Shown here in pieces: positions 35,108 through 44,608 of a stretch of 64,000 bases of DNA (the first letter of the stretch is position 1; the number at the start of each line of letters is the position of its first letter). Source of the stretch: Sphingobacterium bambusae (GTDB taxonomy: Bacteria; Bacteroidota; Bacteroidia; Sphingobacteriales; Sphingobacteriaceae); contig NZ_CP138332.1 in the NCBI RefSeq assembly GCF_033955345.1, positions 4,960,001 through 5,024,000 of the forward strand, written 5' to 3'. Under the pieces are notes generated by a model that was given only the letters and a program-made list of their open reading frames with translations, was not told the origin of the DNA and ran no database searches. A program made the translations under genes and the position numbers.

Positions 35108-35578
35108 TTATGACAATAGTTTTTGGCGAAGCAAAAATTCCAGTTGCTCGTTGGATACTTCTAGTTTGGAGTAGGTCTCCAATATTTGTTTGCGCTCGGC
35201 ATAAAGCTCATAGGCTCGCTGAATAGTCTGATCAAGCTCTTCTTCGCTCCAAGGTTTATTCAAGTAGTGGAAGATTTTCCCTTTGTTCACCGCGTCCACT
35301 ACGGCCGCCATATCCGTGTAGCCTGTCAATAGTATACGCATCGGATCTGGGTCAATCTTAATGATCTCCTCCAAAAATTCTACGCCCGTCATCTCCGGCA
35401 TACGTTGGTCGGTGATAATCACGTCGATGGCATTCTTGCGAACAATCTCCAATGCTTTTGCTCCGCTTATTGCCGTGAATACTTGGTATTTTAGACGGAA
35501 AGTAGCTTTAAAAGAAATCAGGTTATTTTCTTCGTCATCCACATACAAAACCGTTATTTTTTTGCTTTTCTCTTCCAT
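35108..35578 (-). CDS. Response regulator, paralogous to the receiver of the 33933 kinase
   Basis: The start is put at the ATG at 35578 (MEEKSKKITVLYVDDEENN), right before the receiver domain. The 156-residue protein is a receiver with Asp57 (IITDQRMPEMTG), Thr in ILLTGYTDM, and Lys in HYLNKPWSEEE, plus a C-terminal helix (ERKQILETYSKLEVSNEQLE) but no output domain. VDAVNKGKIFHYLNKPW against VDAVNKGHIFRFVRKPW shows common origin with the 33933 receiver. It is convergent with that operon, which suggests an inverted duplication; it may compete for, or share, phosphate from the same 7TM kinase. Confidence 0.93.
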   Translation of the reverse strand: MEEKSKKITVLYVDDEENNLISFKATFRLKYQVFTAISGAKALEIVRKNAIDVIITDQRMPEMTGVEFLEEIIKIDPDPMRILLTGYTDMAAVVDAVNKGKIFHYLNKPWSEEELDQTIQRAYELYAERKQILETYSKLEVSNEQLEFLLRQKLLS

Positions 35579-35819
35579 GGCGCTTCGTCTTTTTTCAAAA
35601 GTAGATAAAAGAAAACTAATACAGCAATGTAGCATAAAAAAAGCAATATTGCAAGCGGTTTTTTCGATTACCTAGCTCGTGTATTCTACCTAATCGATCG
35701 TGCAAAACAGCTACTGGGCTCATGCTAGGCCTTGTTTTGCTGTTTGTGTTTGATATTCACTTAGTTCTTAATAAGCACGCTTACAGTTGCTTTGTAACGG
35801 TTTGATCGAGTACGCAGAC

Positions 35820-37016
35820 CTAAACTGATGTTGATACTTTTGCTTTTTTTAAGGTCAACACCGTAATTTCCGGCCATATACCAATGCGCCCTTGCAAACC
35901 ATGGAAACCGAAACCCCGGTTTACATACAGGTATTTTCCGTCCTGCTGATAAAGCCCAGCCCACTGCTTATAGAAGTATTGGATGGGGCTCCAGCGGAGA
36001 AAGGGTAGGTCGAGGCCAAATTGCATACCGTGCGTATGACCTGATAAGGTCAGCTGTACGTCCTGCGGGTGATCGATTACCTGCTCTGTCCAATGCGAAG
36101 GATCGTGGGACATCAAGATTTTGAACGCAGCTTTATCTACGTTTTCCGTCGCCCTATTCAAGTCGCCGTATTGCTGGAAACCTCCCTTGCCCCAATTTTC
36201 TACGCCTACCAACGAAATGCTTGCGTTGCCTTTGTGAATGTTCATGGACCTGTTGCGTAGCAACTGAAAACCGATCTCGTGGTGGACTTCTTCGAGTTGC
36301 TGCAGGTTGTACGATTTTGCCTGTTGGCTTTCCCAGCGCACGTAATCGCCATAGTCATGGTTTCCCAGCACGGAATATTTACCATAGCTGGCCCGCAATT
36401 CACCAAAGGTGCTGCTCCAAGGTTTCATCTCCTCGGCCGTATTATTGACCAAATCACCGGTAAATAGGATGAGATCACTTTCCTGCGCATTGGCGAGATC
36501 AACGCCTTGCTGCACGCGTCGTTTATTTTTCAAACTTCCCGAGTGAATATCGGAAAGCTGCGTGATGGTGAAGCCGTCGAAAGCTGTAGGCAGGTTTGGG
36601 AAGTATAAGGTCTCCCGCCGCACCTTGTAGTGGTATTTGCCTCGTGTAAGCCCGAAAATCATAATCAGGAAAGTGCCTACAGCGATAAGCAGTGCCGCTT
36701 CACTCACGTAGATATTTCGATATGCAAATCCGGTTAGCAGCCGAACGATATCTTCGCCCAGCAATATAGGCGAGGCAAGGAGTTTAGGAATGAGCGATAG
36801 CATGAGCGCACTAATAAGCCAAGGGAGATAATCCTTGGCGCGCGCACGAAAAGCCGGAACCAAAGCAATGCTGCTCAGCGCGAAGATCAAGCCCAAGTCG
36901 ATGGCCCAATAAAGAAAGGCCATACCGGGAACTACCGTCAAAGTGGAGACCGCCTGATAAAAGTAAATATCGCCGATTACCAAAAGTATAATCAGCAGAA
37001 TAATGCGCTTTGCCAT
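35820..37016 (-). CDS. Membrane-anchored metallophosphoesterase
   Basis: The ATG at 37016 (MAKRIILLIILLVIGDIYFY) is chosen; the 33 codons upstream are polar and not family-like. The 398-residue protein has four hydrophobic helices in the first ~150 residues, then a calcineurin-like phosphoesterase domain with TITQLSDIHSGS (DxH), LILFTGDLVNNTAEE (GDxxN), VLGNHDYGDYV (GNHD), ILMSHDPSHW and LTLSGHTHGMQFG (GHTH), all the metal ligands. This layout fits the YkuE/YaeI group of membrane phosphoesterases; relatives cleave UDP-2,3-diacylglucosamine or phospholipids, but the substrate here is not known. It stands as a single gene. Confidence 0.93.
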   Translation of the reverse strand: MAKRIILLIILLVIGDIYFYQAVSTLTVVPGMAFLYWAIDLGLIFALSSIALVPAFRARAKDYLPWLISALMLSLIPKLLASPILLGEDIVRLLTGFAYRNIYVSEAALLIAVGTFLIMIFGLTRGKYHYKVRRETLYFPNLPTAFDGFTITQLSDIHSGSLKNKRRVQQGVDLANAQESDLILFTGDLVNNTAEEMKPWSSTFGELRASYGKYSVLGNHDYGDYVRWESQQAKSYNLQQLEEVHHEIGFQLLRNRSMNIHKGNASISLVGVENWGKGGFQQYGDLNRATENVDKAAFKILMSHDPSHWTEQVIDHPQDVQLTLSGHTHGMQFGLDLPFLRWSPIQYFYKQWAGLYQQDGKYLYVNRGFGFHGLQGRIGIWPEITVLTLKKAKVSTSV

Positions 37017-37272
37017 GTTTGTTTTTTTAGGTAGACGAACCGGAGAGGGAAATACTTTAGGGGATGTAAAGTTTTCCTTGAAATGACATTTATTCATCTC
37101 GAAATTAGTTGACAATTTCGCTGATGGTAGGGGAATTTCAAACGTTGTAGTATTTCAAACAATCGTTTGTGTTAATTTATTCGCAATACCCGCATTTTCA
37201 TTATTAACTATTTTCTTTTGCTTTGCTCTTGGGTGATCTAATGCCCATTCATAACTAACCAGATATACTTAG

Positions 37273-40200
37273 ATGATAATTATTCGATTGAATTTTAAGT
37301 GCTTGATTTTTTTAAGACCGACTACTGTTGGTCTTCGTAGATCTGCCAAACTGATGCGATTATGCCTTGTCGTGTTGGTTACGACATGTTTTTCGTCGCT
37401 TTTATCCCATGCTTATGCGTCTTGCGAAACGCCTCCTGTTTTCTATGTCGAAAGTGAAGTACTTTTAGATAGGGACATTCAAACGCAGGTTTCGGGATCG
37501 GTAAAAGATAGTTTGGGAACGCTCATGGCGGGAGTATCCGTTTTCTTAAAAAATAGCCCTTCAAAAGGTACTACGACGGATTTGAATGGCCTCTTTGCAT
37601 TGAATGTACCGGCTGATGCCGTTCTCGTTTTCCGAATGACAGGTTATCTTTCTCAGGAGATTCCACTAGCAGGTCGAACGGTAATTGATGTTGTCCTTCA
37701 TGAGGATAAGCAGGGCATCGAAGAAGTGGTGGTCACGGCTTACGGGCAACGCGCAAAGAAGAGTGACGTTATCGGCTCCATCACGTCGGTAAGTCCTAAA
37801 GAACTCCGCGTGCCCGCCAGTAACTTAACATCTGCTTTGCAGGGGCGTGCCGCTGGGGTGATTGCTTTTCAGCGAAGTGGCGAGCCTGGGACGGACAATG
37901 CCGATTTCTTTATACGCGGGGTGGGTAGTTTTGGCACCAACCAACGCCCTTTAATCTTGGTCGATAACATGGAGATGACGGTAGATGATTTGGCACGTAT
38001 TCCGGTCGACGATATTGAAAACTTCTCGATACTACGAGATGCATTGGCGTCCTCGGTGTATGGTTCACGTGGTGCGAACGGCGTTATTCTCGTAACAACA
38101 AAAGCCGGACAAGAAGGACCTACGAGAATAGGCTTTCGTGCAGAACAGCGCATCTCCAAACCCACGCAGTCCCTTAAATTTGCCGATCCGGTAACCTGGA
38201 TGCGTATGTACAATGAAGCCGTTACAACACGGGATCCGCTAGGTATCGAACCGTATTCACAGTTTAAAATTGATCGCACTGTGGCTGGTGACGACCCAAT
38301 AAGTTTTCCAGCAGTGGATTGGCTCGGCACATTGACCAAGGAAACCACCACGACTCAAAATTATAACCTCAATGTTTCCGGTGGAGGGCAAATAGCGACC
38401 TACAATGTCAGCGGAAATTACACCAACGACAACGGGCTATTGCGGATGGATCCGTTAAATAATTTTAATAACAACGTCAATTTTCAAGTTTTAAATCTTC
38501 GAAGTAACGTTGGGATAAACTTCACGAAGAGCACGAATGCGATGATTCGTACAGTGGCCAACCTGCAGAACTACAACGGTCCGCCGACTAATGGATCAGA
38601 GGTGTTTAACGCTGCCGTTCGTGCTAATCCGGTCATGTTTTTGCCCGTTTACCAGCCTGGTGCATCCCAATCCTATATTCAGCATCCTATGTTCGGAAAC
38701 ATGGGTGATGGAACACCACTATTTGTTAACCCCTATGCACAGGTGATGCGGGGATATTCGGAAAGGCGGCGCAGCAATATTCAAGTCCAAATCGAGTTAA
38801 GCCAAGATTTTTCTGAGATTGTAACCCCTGGTTTACGGTATCGTGGTTTGGTTAATATACTAAGAAACAATTACTTCACGCAATCTCGTGTGTACAACCC
38901 TTTTTACTATGAGCCCATCGGTACGGACCCTACAGATGGTAACTCGCTATTGTTTCGTCCTATAAATCCAGACACTGGAACGGAGTTTTTAAATTTTGTC
39001 GCGGGCGAACGTACACAAGCAGCCATCTATTATATAGAAAACCAATTTTTCTACAACAAGACCTTTGCGGAAAAACATCGTCTCGACGCCATGATGATCA
39101 ACACCATCCGAGACAATATTAGTACGCCTGTCAATGAAGCAATTTCCCTCATCAGCTCCTTGCCCAGTCGTAACGTATCCTTCTCCGGAAATTTAACTTA
39201 CGGATATGATAGCCGTTATATGGCGCAGTTTTCTTTTGGATACAACGGTTCCGAAATTTTTTCCGATCAGTATCGTTGGGGTTTCTTCCCCTCTTTTGGC
39301 GCTTCTTGGACCGTTTCAAACGAAAAATTCTTCGAAGCCTTAAATTCCGTGATCAGTAATCTGAAAATTCGGTTCTCCCATGGTACACTGGGCAATGATC
39401 GGATTTTGGATACGCGTTTCTTCTATCTCTCCGATGTGAATCTGAATAATGCTACCTATTCTTATCCTTTCGGCTTGCCCGCAGAAGCAGGTAGAAGAAT
39501 TGTCAACGGCGTACTGGTAAACCGGTATGCCAACCCCAATATTGGTTGGGAAATGTCTCGCCAAACCAATTTAGGGATGGATTTAAGTTTGTTTAATGGC
39601 GCGCTCTCTTTGAATGGTGAACTTTATCAGCAATTTAGGGATAATATTGTGCAGCAGCGTACGCTATCCTCCATCAATGGACTTACTGCACCTGTTTTCG
39701 CCAATGTGGGCAAGTACAAAAGCAGGGGCTTTGAAAGTGAGGTGATGTTTAACAAAACCGTTAATTCGCATTTCTGGCTACAAGGGCGTGGTACCTTTAC
39801 CTTGGCGACTGGCGAATTTGTCTTTTTTGAAGAGCCTATCTATGCCGATCCATATAGAACGCGTATCGGAAGTGCCGTAAACCATCAATTTGGTTATATC
39901 GCCGAACGACTATTTGTTGATGATAATGAGGTATATAATAGCCCCGAGCAGGCACTTGGATCAGTGGTGCGCGGAGGTGATATCAAATATCTAGACGTCA
40001 ATGGAGATGGCGTTATCAACGATGACGATCGCATGCCCATCGGGCATCCCACGACACCAGAAATCAATTACGGCTTCGGTTTAAGTACGGGCTATAAGGG
40101 ATTTGATTTTTCGTTTTTCTTTAGTGGAGTAGGGCGTACTTCTTTATTCATTAATCCAACCACGATAAACCGAGGTGTAGGGCCTTTTGGTAATCCTAGT

Positions 40201-40554
40201 GCTCCAAATGCTGTGTTGCAAACCTGGGCCGATAGCTACTGGACAGAATCTACAAAAGATATCAATGCGCTTTGGCCCCGTCTAAGTGAAACACCATTGG
40301 CCAATAATACGGTGCAAAGTACATTTTGGATGCGCAATGGAAGTTTTTTTAGACTGAAGCAAGTGGAACTGGGCTATACGCTGAACAAGAAGTTTTCTGA
40401 GCGATATAAGTTTAAGACATTTCGGGTGTATGCCACTGCTACCAATCTTTTTACGTGGAGTGCTTTCCGACTATGGGATCCTGAAATGGGAGGAAGCGGA
40501 CTGAACTATCCATTACAACAGGTATTTAATATTGGAATAAACGCCAACCTCTAA
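37273..40554 (+). CDS. SusC/RagA-family TonB-dependent outer-membrane receptor
   Basis: A 1093-residue receptor. A basic N-terminal stretch and signal sequence (MRLCLVVLVTTCFSSLL from residue 28, cleavage near SHAYA) are followed by a carboxypeptidase-like regulatory domain (VSGSVKDSLGTLMAGVSVFL), the TonB box region (IEEVVVTAYG), a plug with GRAAGVIAFQRSGEPG, IRGVGSFGTNQRPLILVD and DALASSVYGSRGANGVILVT, and a large beta barrel ending FNIGINANL. An STN domain is missing, so no sigma/anti-sigma signalling is expected, and none is encoded nearby. It imports oligosaccharides or other ligands with the SusD partner encoded 12 bp downstream. A second in-frame start at 37354 is possible. Confidence 0.96.
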   Translation: MIIIRLNFKCLIFLRPTTVGLRRSAKLMRLCLVVLVTTCFSSLLSHAYASCETPPVFYVESEVLLDRDIQTQVSGSVKDSLGTLMAGVSVFLKNSPSKGTTTDLNGLFALNVPADAVLVFRMTGYLSQEIPLAGRTVIDVVLHEDKQGIEEVVVTAYGQRAKKSDVIGSITSVSPKELRVPASNLTSALQGRAAGVIAFQRSGEPGTDNADFFIRGVGSFGTNQRPLILVDNMEMTVDDLARIPVDDIENFSILRDALASSVYGSRGANGVILVTTKAGQEGPTRIGFRAEQRISKPTQSLKFADPVTWMRMYNEAVTTRDPLGIEPYSQFKIDRTVAGDDPISFPAVDWLGTLTKETTTTQNYNLNVSGGGQIATYNVSGNYTNDNGLLRMDPLNNFNNNVNFQVLNLRSNVGINFTKSTNAMIRTVANLQNYNGPPTNGSEVFNAAVRANPVMFLPVYQPGASQSYIQHPMFGNMGDGTPLFVNPYAQVMRGYSERRRSNIQVQIELSQDFSEIVTPGLRYRGLVNILRNNYFTQSRVYNPFYYEPIGTDPTDGNSLLFRPINPDTGTEFLNFVAGERTQAAIYYIENQFFYNKTFAEKHRLDAMMINTIRDNISTPVNEAISLISSLPSRNVSFSGNLTYGYDSRYMAQFSFGYNGSEIFSDQYRWGFFPSFGASWTVSNEKFFEALNSVISNLKIRFSHGTLGNDRILDTRFFYLSDVNLNNATYSYPFGLPAEAGRRIVNGVLVNRYANPNIGWEMSRQTNLGMDLSLFNGALSLNGELYQQFRDNIVQQRTLSSINGLTAPVFANVGKYKSRGFESEVMFNKTVNSHFWLQGRGTFTLATGEFVFFEEPIYADPYRTRIGSAVNHQFGYIAERLFVDDNEVYNSPEQALGSVVRGGDIKYLDVNGDGVINDDDRMPIGHPTTPEINYGFGLSTGYKGFDFSFFFSGVGRTSLFINPTTINRGVGPFGNPSAPNAVLQTWADSYWTESTKDINALWPRLSETPLANNTVQSTFWMRNGSFFRLKQVELGYTLNKKFSERYKFKTFRVYATATNLFTWSAFRLWDPEMGGSGLNYPLQQVFNIGINANL

Positions 40555-40566
40555 TTATACTAGACT

Positions 40567-42486
40567 ATGAAATTTAAAAAATATATTTTCAGCATGTTAA
40601 CGGTTTTTAGCTTAACGACTTCCTGTAATAGCTTCCTCGACATCGTTCCAGATAATGCGCCGGTTTTGGATCAGGCCTTTGCCATGCGCACTATGGCCGA
40701 ACGGTATTTGGTGACCTGTTATGCTTCTATTCCACCTAGTTTTTCGTTAACGGGCAATGCGGGTTTGCTCGCTGGCGACGAATTTTGGCTGAGTTCCGAA
40801 GCAACATATACGGGATATGCCAATTGGCGTATCGCCTTGGGTAACCAAAATGGAGATAATCCCTTGTTAAATTTCTGGGATGGCAATAATGGCGGAAATA
40901 GTCTTTGGATTGGCATTACCAATTGTAATGTCTTTTTAGAAAATATTATGTCTGTCCCAGATATGAACGACATAGAAAAAGAGATGTGGGCCGCAGAGAT
41001 CAATGTACTTAAAGCCTACTATAACTTTTTATTGCTTAAGCAATATGGGCCTATTCCCATTCGAGATACCAACATTCCTATTTTCGCTCCTTATGAAGAG
41101 TCGCAATTGCCTCGAAATTCGGTGGATGAATGTTTTGCCTACATTGTCAATTTGATTGATGAAGCCAGACCCAGCTTAATGGAAGATGTATCTACACCTA
41201 ATACCGAGACAGGGCGCATTACACAATTGGTTGCTGTAGCACTGAAAGCGGAAATACTCATGTATGCCGCTAGTCCATTATTTAACGGCAATGTCGGCTT
41301 GGAAGCGTCTATACGTAATCGGGATGGCAAGGTACTTTTTGATCCTAATTTTTCGATGGCCAAATGGCAAGCTGCAGCGACAGCATGTAAGGAAGCCATT
41401 GATTTTGCACATGCTAGAGGAAAGGCGCTGCACACCTGGACGCCTTTTAACCAGGCAAATACCTATCAAGCTAGCACCCATCATCAAATGAGTATTCGCG
41501 AAGCATTCAATGAAAGCTCGAATAATGCAGAGCATATTTGGATCGATTCAAGATCGCTGGCTAGCGGTGCCGTACAAGGAAATTTCATGTTACCCAGATA
41601 CACGGCTAATGCTTCTACCGGAACCTTATTAGGCTTTATGAGTGTAACCTTAAATATGGCTGAAAAGTTCTACTCAAAGAATGGGGTGCCTATTGAAGAG
41701 GATATCTCTTATCCGTACAACACACGTTATGGACTGACCGCAGTGCCTAATACGGATGCTTATCGTTTTGACCTTGTTGCGGGCAGACAGACGGTTCGCT
41801 TAAACATGGATCGCGAACCTCGATTTTACGCCAGCTTAGCCTTCGATGCTGGTCGGATATACATGAATCAAGTTGGGTCCGACGCCAGCGCTTACAATGT
41901 AGATATGCGCTTGTCAGGTCCATCGGGAAAAGTTAATCCTAATTTTTTCAATTGGACAGGCTATGCATCAAAAAAACATTACAACTATCGAACAGAGGTT
42001 GCCGGCAGTAACGCCTATACACCTCGGGTTTTTGGTTACCCTTTGATTCGCTTGGCCAATCTCTACCTCTACTATGCAGAAGCGCTAAATGAGATCAATG
42101 GCCCATCTGCGGAAGTGTATTCATTTATTGATTTGGTTCGAACACGCGCGGGTTTACCGGGGGTGGTTGAATCCTGGCAAAGTTTCTCTTCTAATCCGGG
42201 AAAACCCACTACACAAGCGGGACTACGAGAAATTATAAAAAGGGAGCGGACCTGCGAATTCGCGCTCGAGGGAATACGGTATTGGGATTTATTACGATGG
42301 AAAGATGGTATTGCAGAATTGAATACAGCCATTACAGGCTGGAATATCAATCAATCGGCCGATAACGCCTATTACCGTACTACTTTATTTTACACAAGAT
42401 CATTTACCGAACGAGACTACTTCACACCAATCAGTTTGAATGAGCGTAGGAGAAACCCCAACCTTGTTCAAAGTGGAGGATGGTAA
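40567..42486 (+). CDS. SusD/RagB-family nutrient-binding outer-membrane lipoprotein
   Basis: A 639-residue lipoprotein (MKFKKYIFSMLTVFSLTTSC, Cys20, then NSFLDIVPDN). SusD family features: tetratricopeptide-like helices (EINVLKAYYNFLLLKQYGPI), LVAVALKAEILMYAAS, FGYPLIRLANLYLYYAEALN, FIDLVRTRAGLPGV, REIIKRERTCEFALEGIRYW and the C-terminal FTERDYFTPISLNERRRNP. It forms the lid over the SusC barrel encoded just before it. The ligand cannot be told from the sequence, and no glycosidase accompanies the pair. Confidence 0.96.
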   Translation: MKFKKYIFSMLTVFSLTTSCNSFLDIVPDNAPVLDQAFAMRTMAERYLVTCYASIPPSFSLTGNAGLLAGDEFWLSSEATYTGYANWRIALGNQNGDNPLLNFWDGNNGGNSLWIGITNCNVFLENIMSVPDMNDIEKEMWAAEINVLKAYYNFLLLKQYGPIPIRDTNIPIFAPYEESQLPRNSVDECFAYIVNLIDEARPSLMEDVSTPNTETGRITQLVAVALKAEILMYAASPLFNGNVGLEASIRNRDGKVLFDPNFSMAKWQAAATACKEAIDFAHARGKALHTWTPFNQANTYQASTHHQMSIREAFNESSNNAEHIWIDSRSLASGAVQGNFMLPRYTANASTGTLLGFMSVTLNMAEKFYSKNGVPIEEDISYPYNTRYGLTAVPNTDAYRFDLVAGRQTVRLNMDREPRFYASLAFDAGRIYMNQVGSDASAYNVDMRLSGPSGKVNPNFFNWTGYASKKHYNYRTEVAGSNAYTPRVFGYPLIRLANLYLYYAEALNEINGPSAEVYSFIDLVRTRAGLPGVVESWQSFSSNPGKPTTQAGLREIIKRERTCEFALEGIRYWDLLRWKDGIAELNTAITGWNINQSADNAYYRTTLFYTRSFTERDYFTPISLNERRRNPNLVQSGGW

Positions 42487-42501
42487 AAACAACTAACAAT
42501 A

Positions 42502-43818
42502 ATGATTATGAAAACATGTAGAAATACTTTTATGAATAACTTCTTTTTGAGACTGTTGATGGTCATTGCATTTGGTGTAAGCAGTTGCCAAGAAGATCTA
42601 GGCTTAAGCCATGTGCGTACAGGAGAGCAATCTGCGCCTCCCACAAACTTGACGTTTGAGGAGGCTCCCGGTGGGGCTACTATTTCTTATAACCTGCCTA
42701 CTCATCCAGATTTGCGTTATGTTAAAGCAACGTATACCCTAGAAAATGGAAGAACCATGGTGGGAAAGGCGAGTCTCTACGACAATAGCATAAAGGTAGA
42801 GGGCTTTGCACAAATTGGAGATTATGATGTGACATTGGTGGCGGTAAGCGTAGGGGAAGTAGCGTCCGCCCCGGTGTCTATCCGTATTCGTACCGGAAAG
42901 CCGTCTTATCAAATAATAGCTGAATCTTTTCAATCGAGCGAGCATTTCTACAGTACCTTCGGTGGAGTAAATGTATTCTATGAAAATGCCGCGGCTGCGA
43001 ATCTTATTCTACGAACATTTCGATTTGGCTTAAATCCCGAAACTAACGGACGAGAATGGCTTTTGCTGCAGGAAACTTATACTAGAGCACTCAATGGTAC
43101 CATTCGTGTACGCGGACAGCAGCCTCAAGAAGAGCGCTATGGCGTAGTGGTTCGAGATCAATGGGGAAATGTTTCTGATACGATTGAACGTTTATTGACA
43201 CCGCAAGAGGAGTATAAATTTGAAGGTATTCGCATGTTCACGGGAATACAGCCATACTCCGAACAGAATAGAAATGGTGATTTTGTGCGTAACAATGCTG
43301 GGCAGGCAAATAGCGCTGATATGCAGATTGCTTTTTTTGACGGAGTGGAGGCTACGCCTTTTTATAACACCATGCGACAATGGTGGGGCAGTGGTACACC
43401 TATACCTTTTCAATTCACCATGGATTTAGGGAGAGCTTCACAAATCAGCAGGATAAAAATGTGGGGAAGGAACGATAATCAATCGCTTTATTTTCAGGCA
43501 ACCCACCCCAAGGAATTTGAGCTGTATGGTAGCAATGCTCCAGCAGCAGACGGATCATGGGACAGCTGGACACGGATTGGTACTTATGAGGGAGTACGCC
43601 CTTCTGGTTTGCCCTTTGGTACCAATGCAAATGCTGAAGATATAACATATGCAAGGACGGGAGAAGACTTTGAAGTTGATTGGGAACACCCCGGAGGGTT
43701 CAGGTACTTTAGAATACGTGTGAATTCAACGTGGAACGGTATCAGGGAACAAGTATTAAACAATGCATTAACTGTCGCTATAGCCGAGTTACAACTATTT
43801 GGTGTTTACGTAAATTAA
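42502..43818 (+). CDS. DUF4959/DUF5000 surface lipoprotein with discoidin-like C-terminus
   Basis: A 438-residue lipoprotein with a signal peptide ending FGVSSC (Cys29). Order by eye: DUF4959-type fibronectin-like domain (PPTNLTFEEAPGGATISYNL), a middle DUF5126-type domain (about 130-230), then a DUF5000/F5-8C-like sandwich (LGRASQISRIKMWGRND, HPKEFELYGSNAP, GGFRYFRIRVNSTW, AIAELQLFGVYVN). The last domain resembles carbohydrate-binding discoidin folds. It lies 15 bp after susD and so belongs to the uptake locus as a likely surface glycan-binding protein. An in-frame ATG at 42508 is an equally good start. Confidence 0.88.
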   Translation: MIMKTCRNTFMNNFFLRLLMVIAFGVSSCQEDLGLSHVRTGEQSAPPTNLTFEEAPGGATISYNLPTHPDLRYVKATYTLENGRTMVGKASLYDNSIKVEGFAQIGDYDVTLVAVSVGEVASAPVSIRIRTGKPSYQIIAESFQSSEHFYSTFGGVNVFYENAAAANLILRTFRFGLNPETNGREWLLLQETYTRALNGTIRVRGQQPQEERYGVVVRDQWGNVSDTIERLLTPQEEYKFEGIRMFTGIQPYSEQNRNGDFVRNNAGQANSADMQIAFFDGVEATPFYNTMRQWWGSGTPIPFQFTMDLGRASQISRIKMWGRNDNQSLYFQATHPKEFELYGSNAPAADGSWDSWTRIGTYEGVRPSGLPFGTNANAEDITYARTGEDFEVDWEHPGGFRYFRIRVNSTWNGIREQVLNNALTVAIAELQLFGVYVN

Positions 43819-43827
43819 TTATGAATT

Positions 43828-44550
43828 ATGATAAAGTTAATAATCTATGCGATCCTTATACAACTGACCTTGTCTTTGATGAATAGTTGTAAGCCCGCCG
43901 ATTTTTGGTATGGGGAATACCGCCAAAATGGCGAAGTATATTATCCTGGCCGGATAGATTCGCTATCGATCTTGCCGGGAAATCAGCGAGCCATCTTACG
44001 ATTTCGCGCGACAACGGACCCACAAGTAACCTATTTAAAAGTTTATTTAAGAAATAGCTTATCTGCCAATCAAACTTTTAGTGTTCATGATTTGCGAAGT
44101 GGCGATCACGGACAAATTCAACTGCTTGAGCTACCCAATCTTGCCGAAGCGACCTATACGGCGAATGTTTTTTCCTTTACAGCACAAGGAGATAGTTCAC
44201 GTGCAGTTACAGCCTCTCGTTTTGTGTATGGCAATAGATACATTAATACCTTAACAAATCGACCTTATTCCACAATAAACCGTACGAATCCTGATGAGCA
44301 TTTTCTAGTCTTTTCGCGGGAGCCTAACCTTCCACGGCTAGGATTATTTTATCCGATGCAATTTACGGAGATAACGTATACTGACAGAGCTGGCGCAACG
44401 AAAACCGTGACTACAACACCTTACAATGACTTTGTGAGTTTAGCAGACGCGGCACGACCGAGCATTATACGTTATCGAACGGCCTACAAACCCGTTGCTA
44501 CCTCAATTGATCTGTTTTACACAGATTACAATGACGTTGCTTACGATTAA
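43828..44550 (+). CDS. DUF4998 lipoprotein of the SusCD locus
   Basis: A 240-residue lipoprotein (LTLSLMNSC, Cys21, then KPADFWYGEYRQNGEVYYPG). The DUF4998 signature RIDSLSILPGNQRAILRFRA and a following ATTDPQVTYLKVYLRNS are seen in the N-terminal half; the C-terminal half is beta-rich with no known name. DUF4998 proteins regularly follow DUF5000 proteins in Bacteroidota uptake loci and are thought to be accessory surface glycan-binding proteins. It is the last gene of the operon (9-bp gap from the previous) and is followed by a hairpin at 44569-44605. Confidence 0.85.
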   Translation: MIKLIIYAILIQLTLSLMNSCKPADFWYGEYRQNGEVYYPGRIDSLSILPGNQRAILRFRATTDPQVTYLKVYLRNSLSANQTFSVHDLRSGDHGQIQLLELPNLAEATYTANVFSFTAQGDSSRAVTASRFVYGNRYINTLTNRPYSTINRTNPDEHFLVFSREPNLPRLGLFYPMQFTEITYTDRAGATKTVTTTPYNDFVSLADAARPSIIRYRTAYKPVATSIDLFYTDYNDVAYD

Positions 44551-44568
44551 TTTGTTGTGTTAATTTTT

Positions 44569-44605
44569 ATCATTTCCTTAGGCTTAGCAAGCCGAAGGAA
44601 ATGAT
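44569..44605. terminator. Hairpin between the SusCD locus and mprF
   Basis: ATCATTTCCTT (44569-44579) pairs with AAGGAAATGAT (44595-44605), and inside it GGCTT pairs with AAGCC around a 3-nt loop, giving a 16-bp stem with one A-G mismatch. It lies between the convergent stops at 44550 and 44609. There is no strong T-run on either side. Confidence 0.65.
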
Positions 44606-44608
44606 CAT

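Noticed and set aside
35702..35740. GCAAAACA/TGTTTTGC inverted repeat as a terminator
   Set aside because: Only 8 bp with a 23-nt loop and no clean T-run on either strand; too weak to call.
37141..37168. CAAACG...CGTTTG inverted repeat upstream of susC as an operator
   Set aside because: Short arms of 6 bp in an AT-rich region; easily met by chance, and no regulator gene adjoins it.
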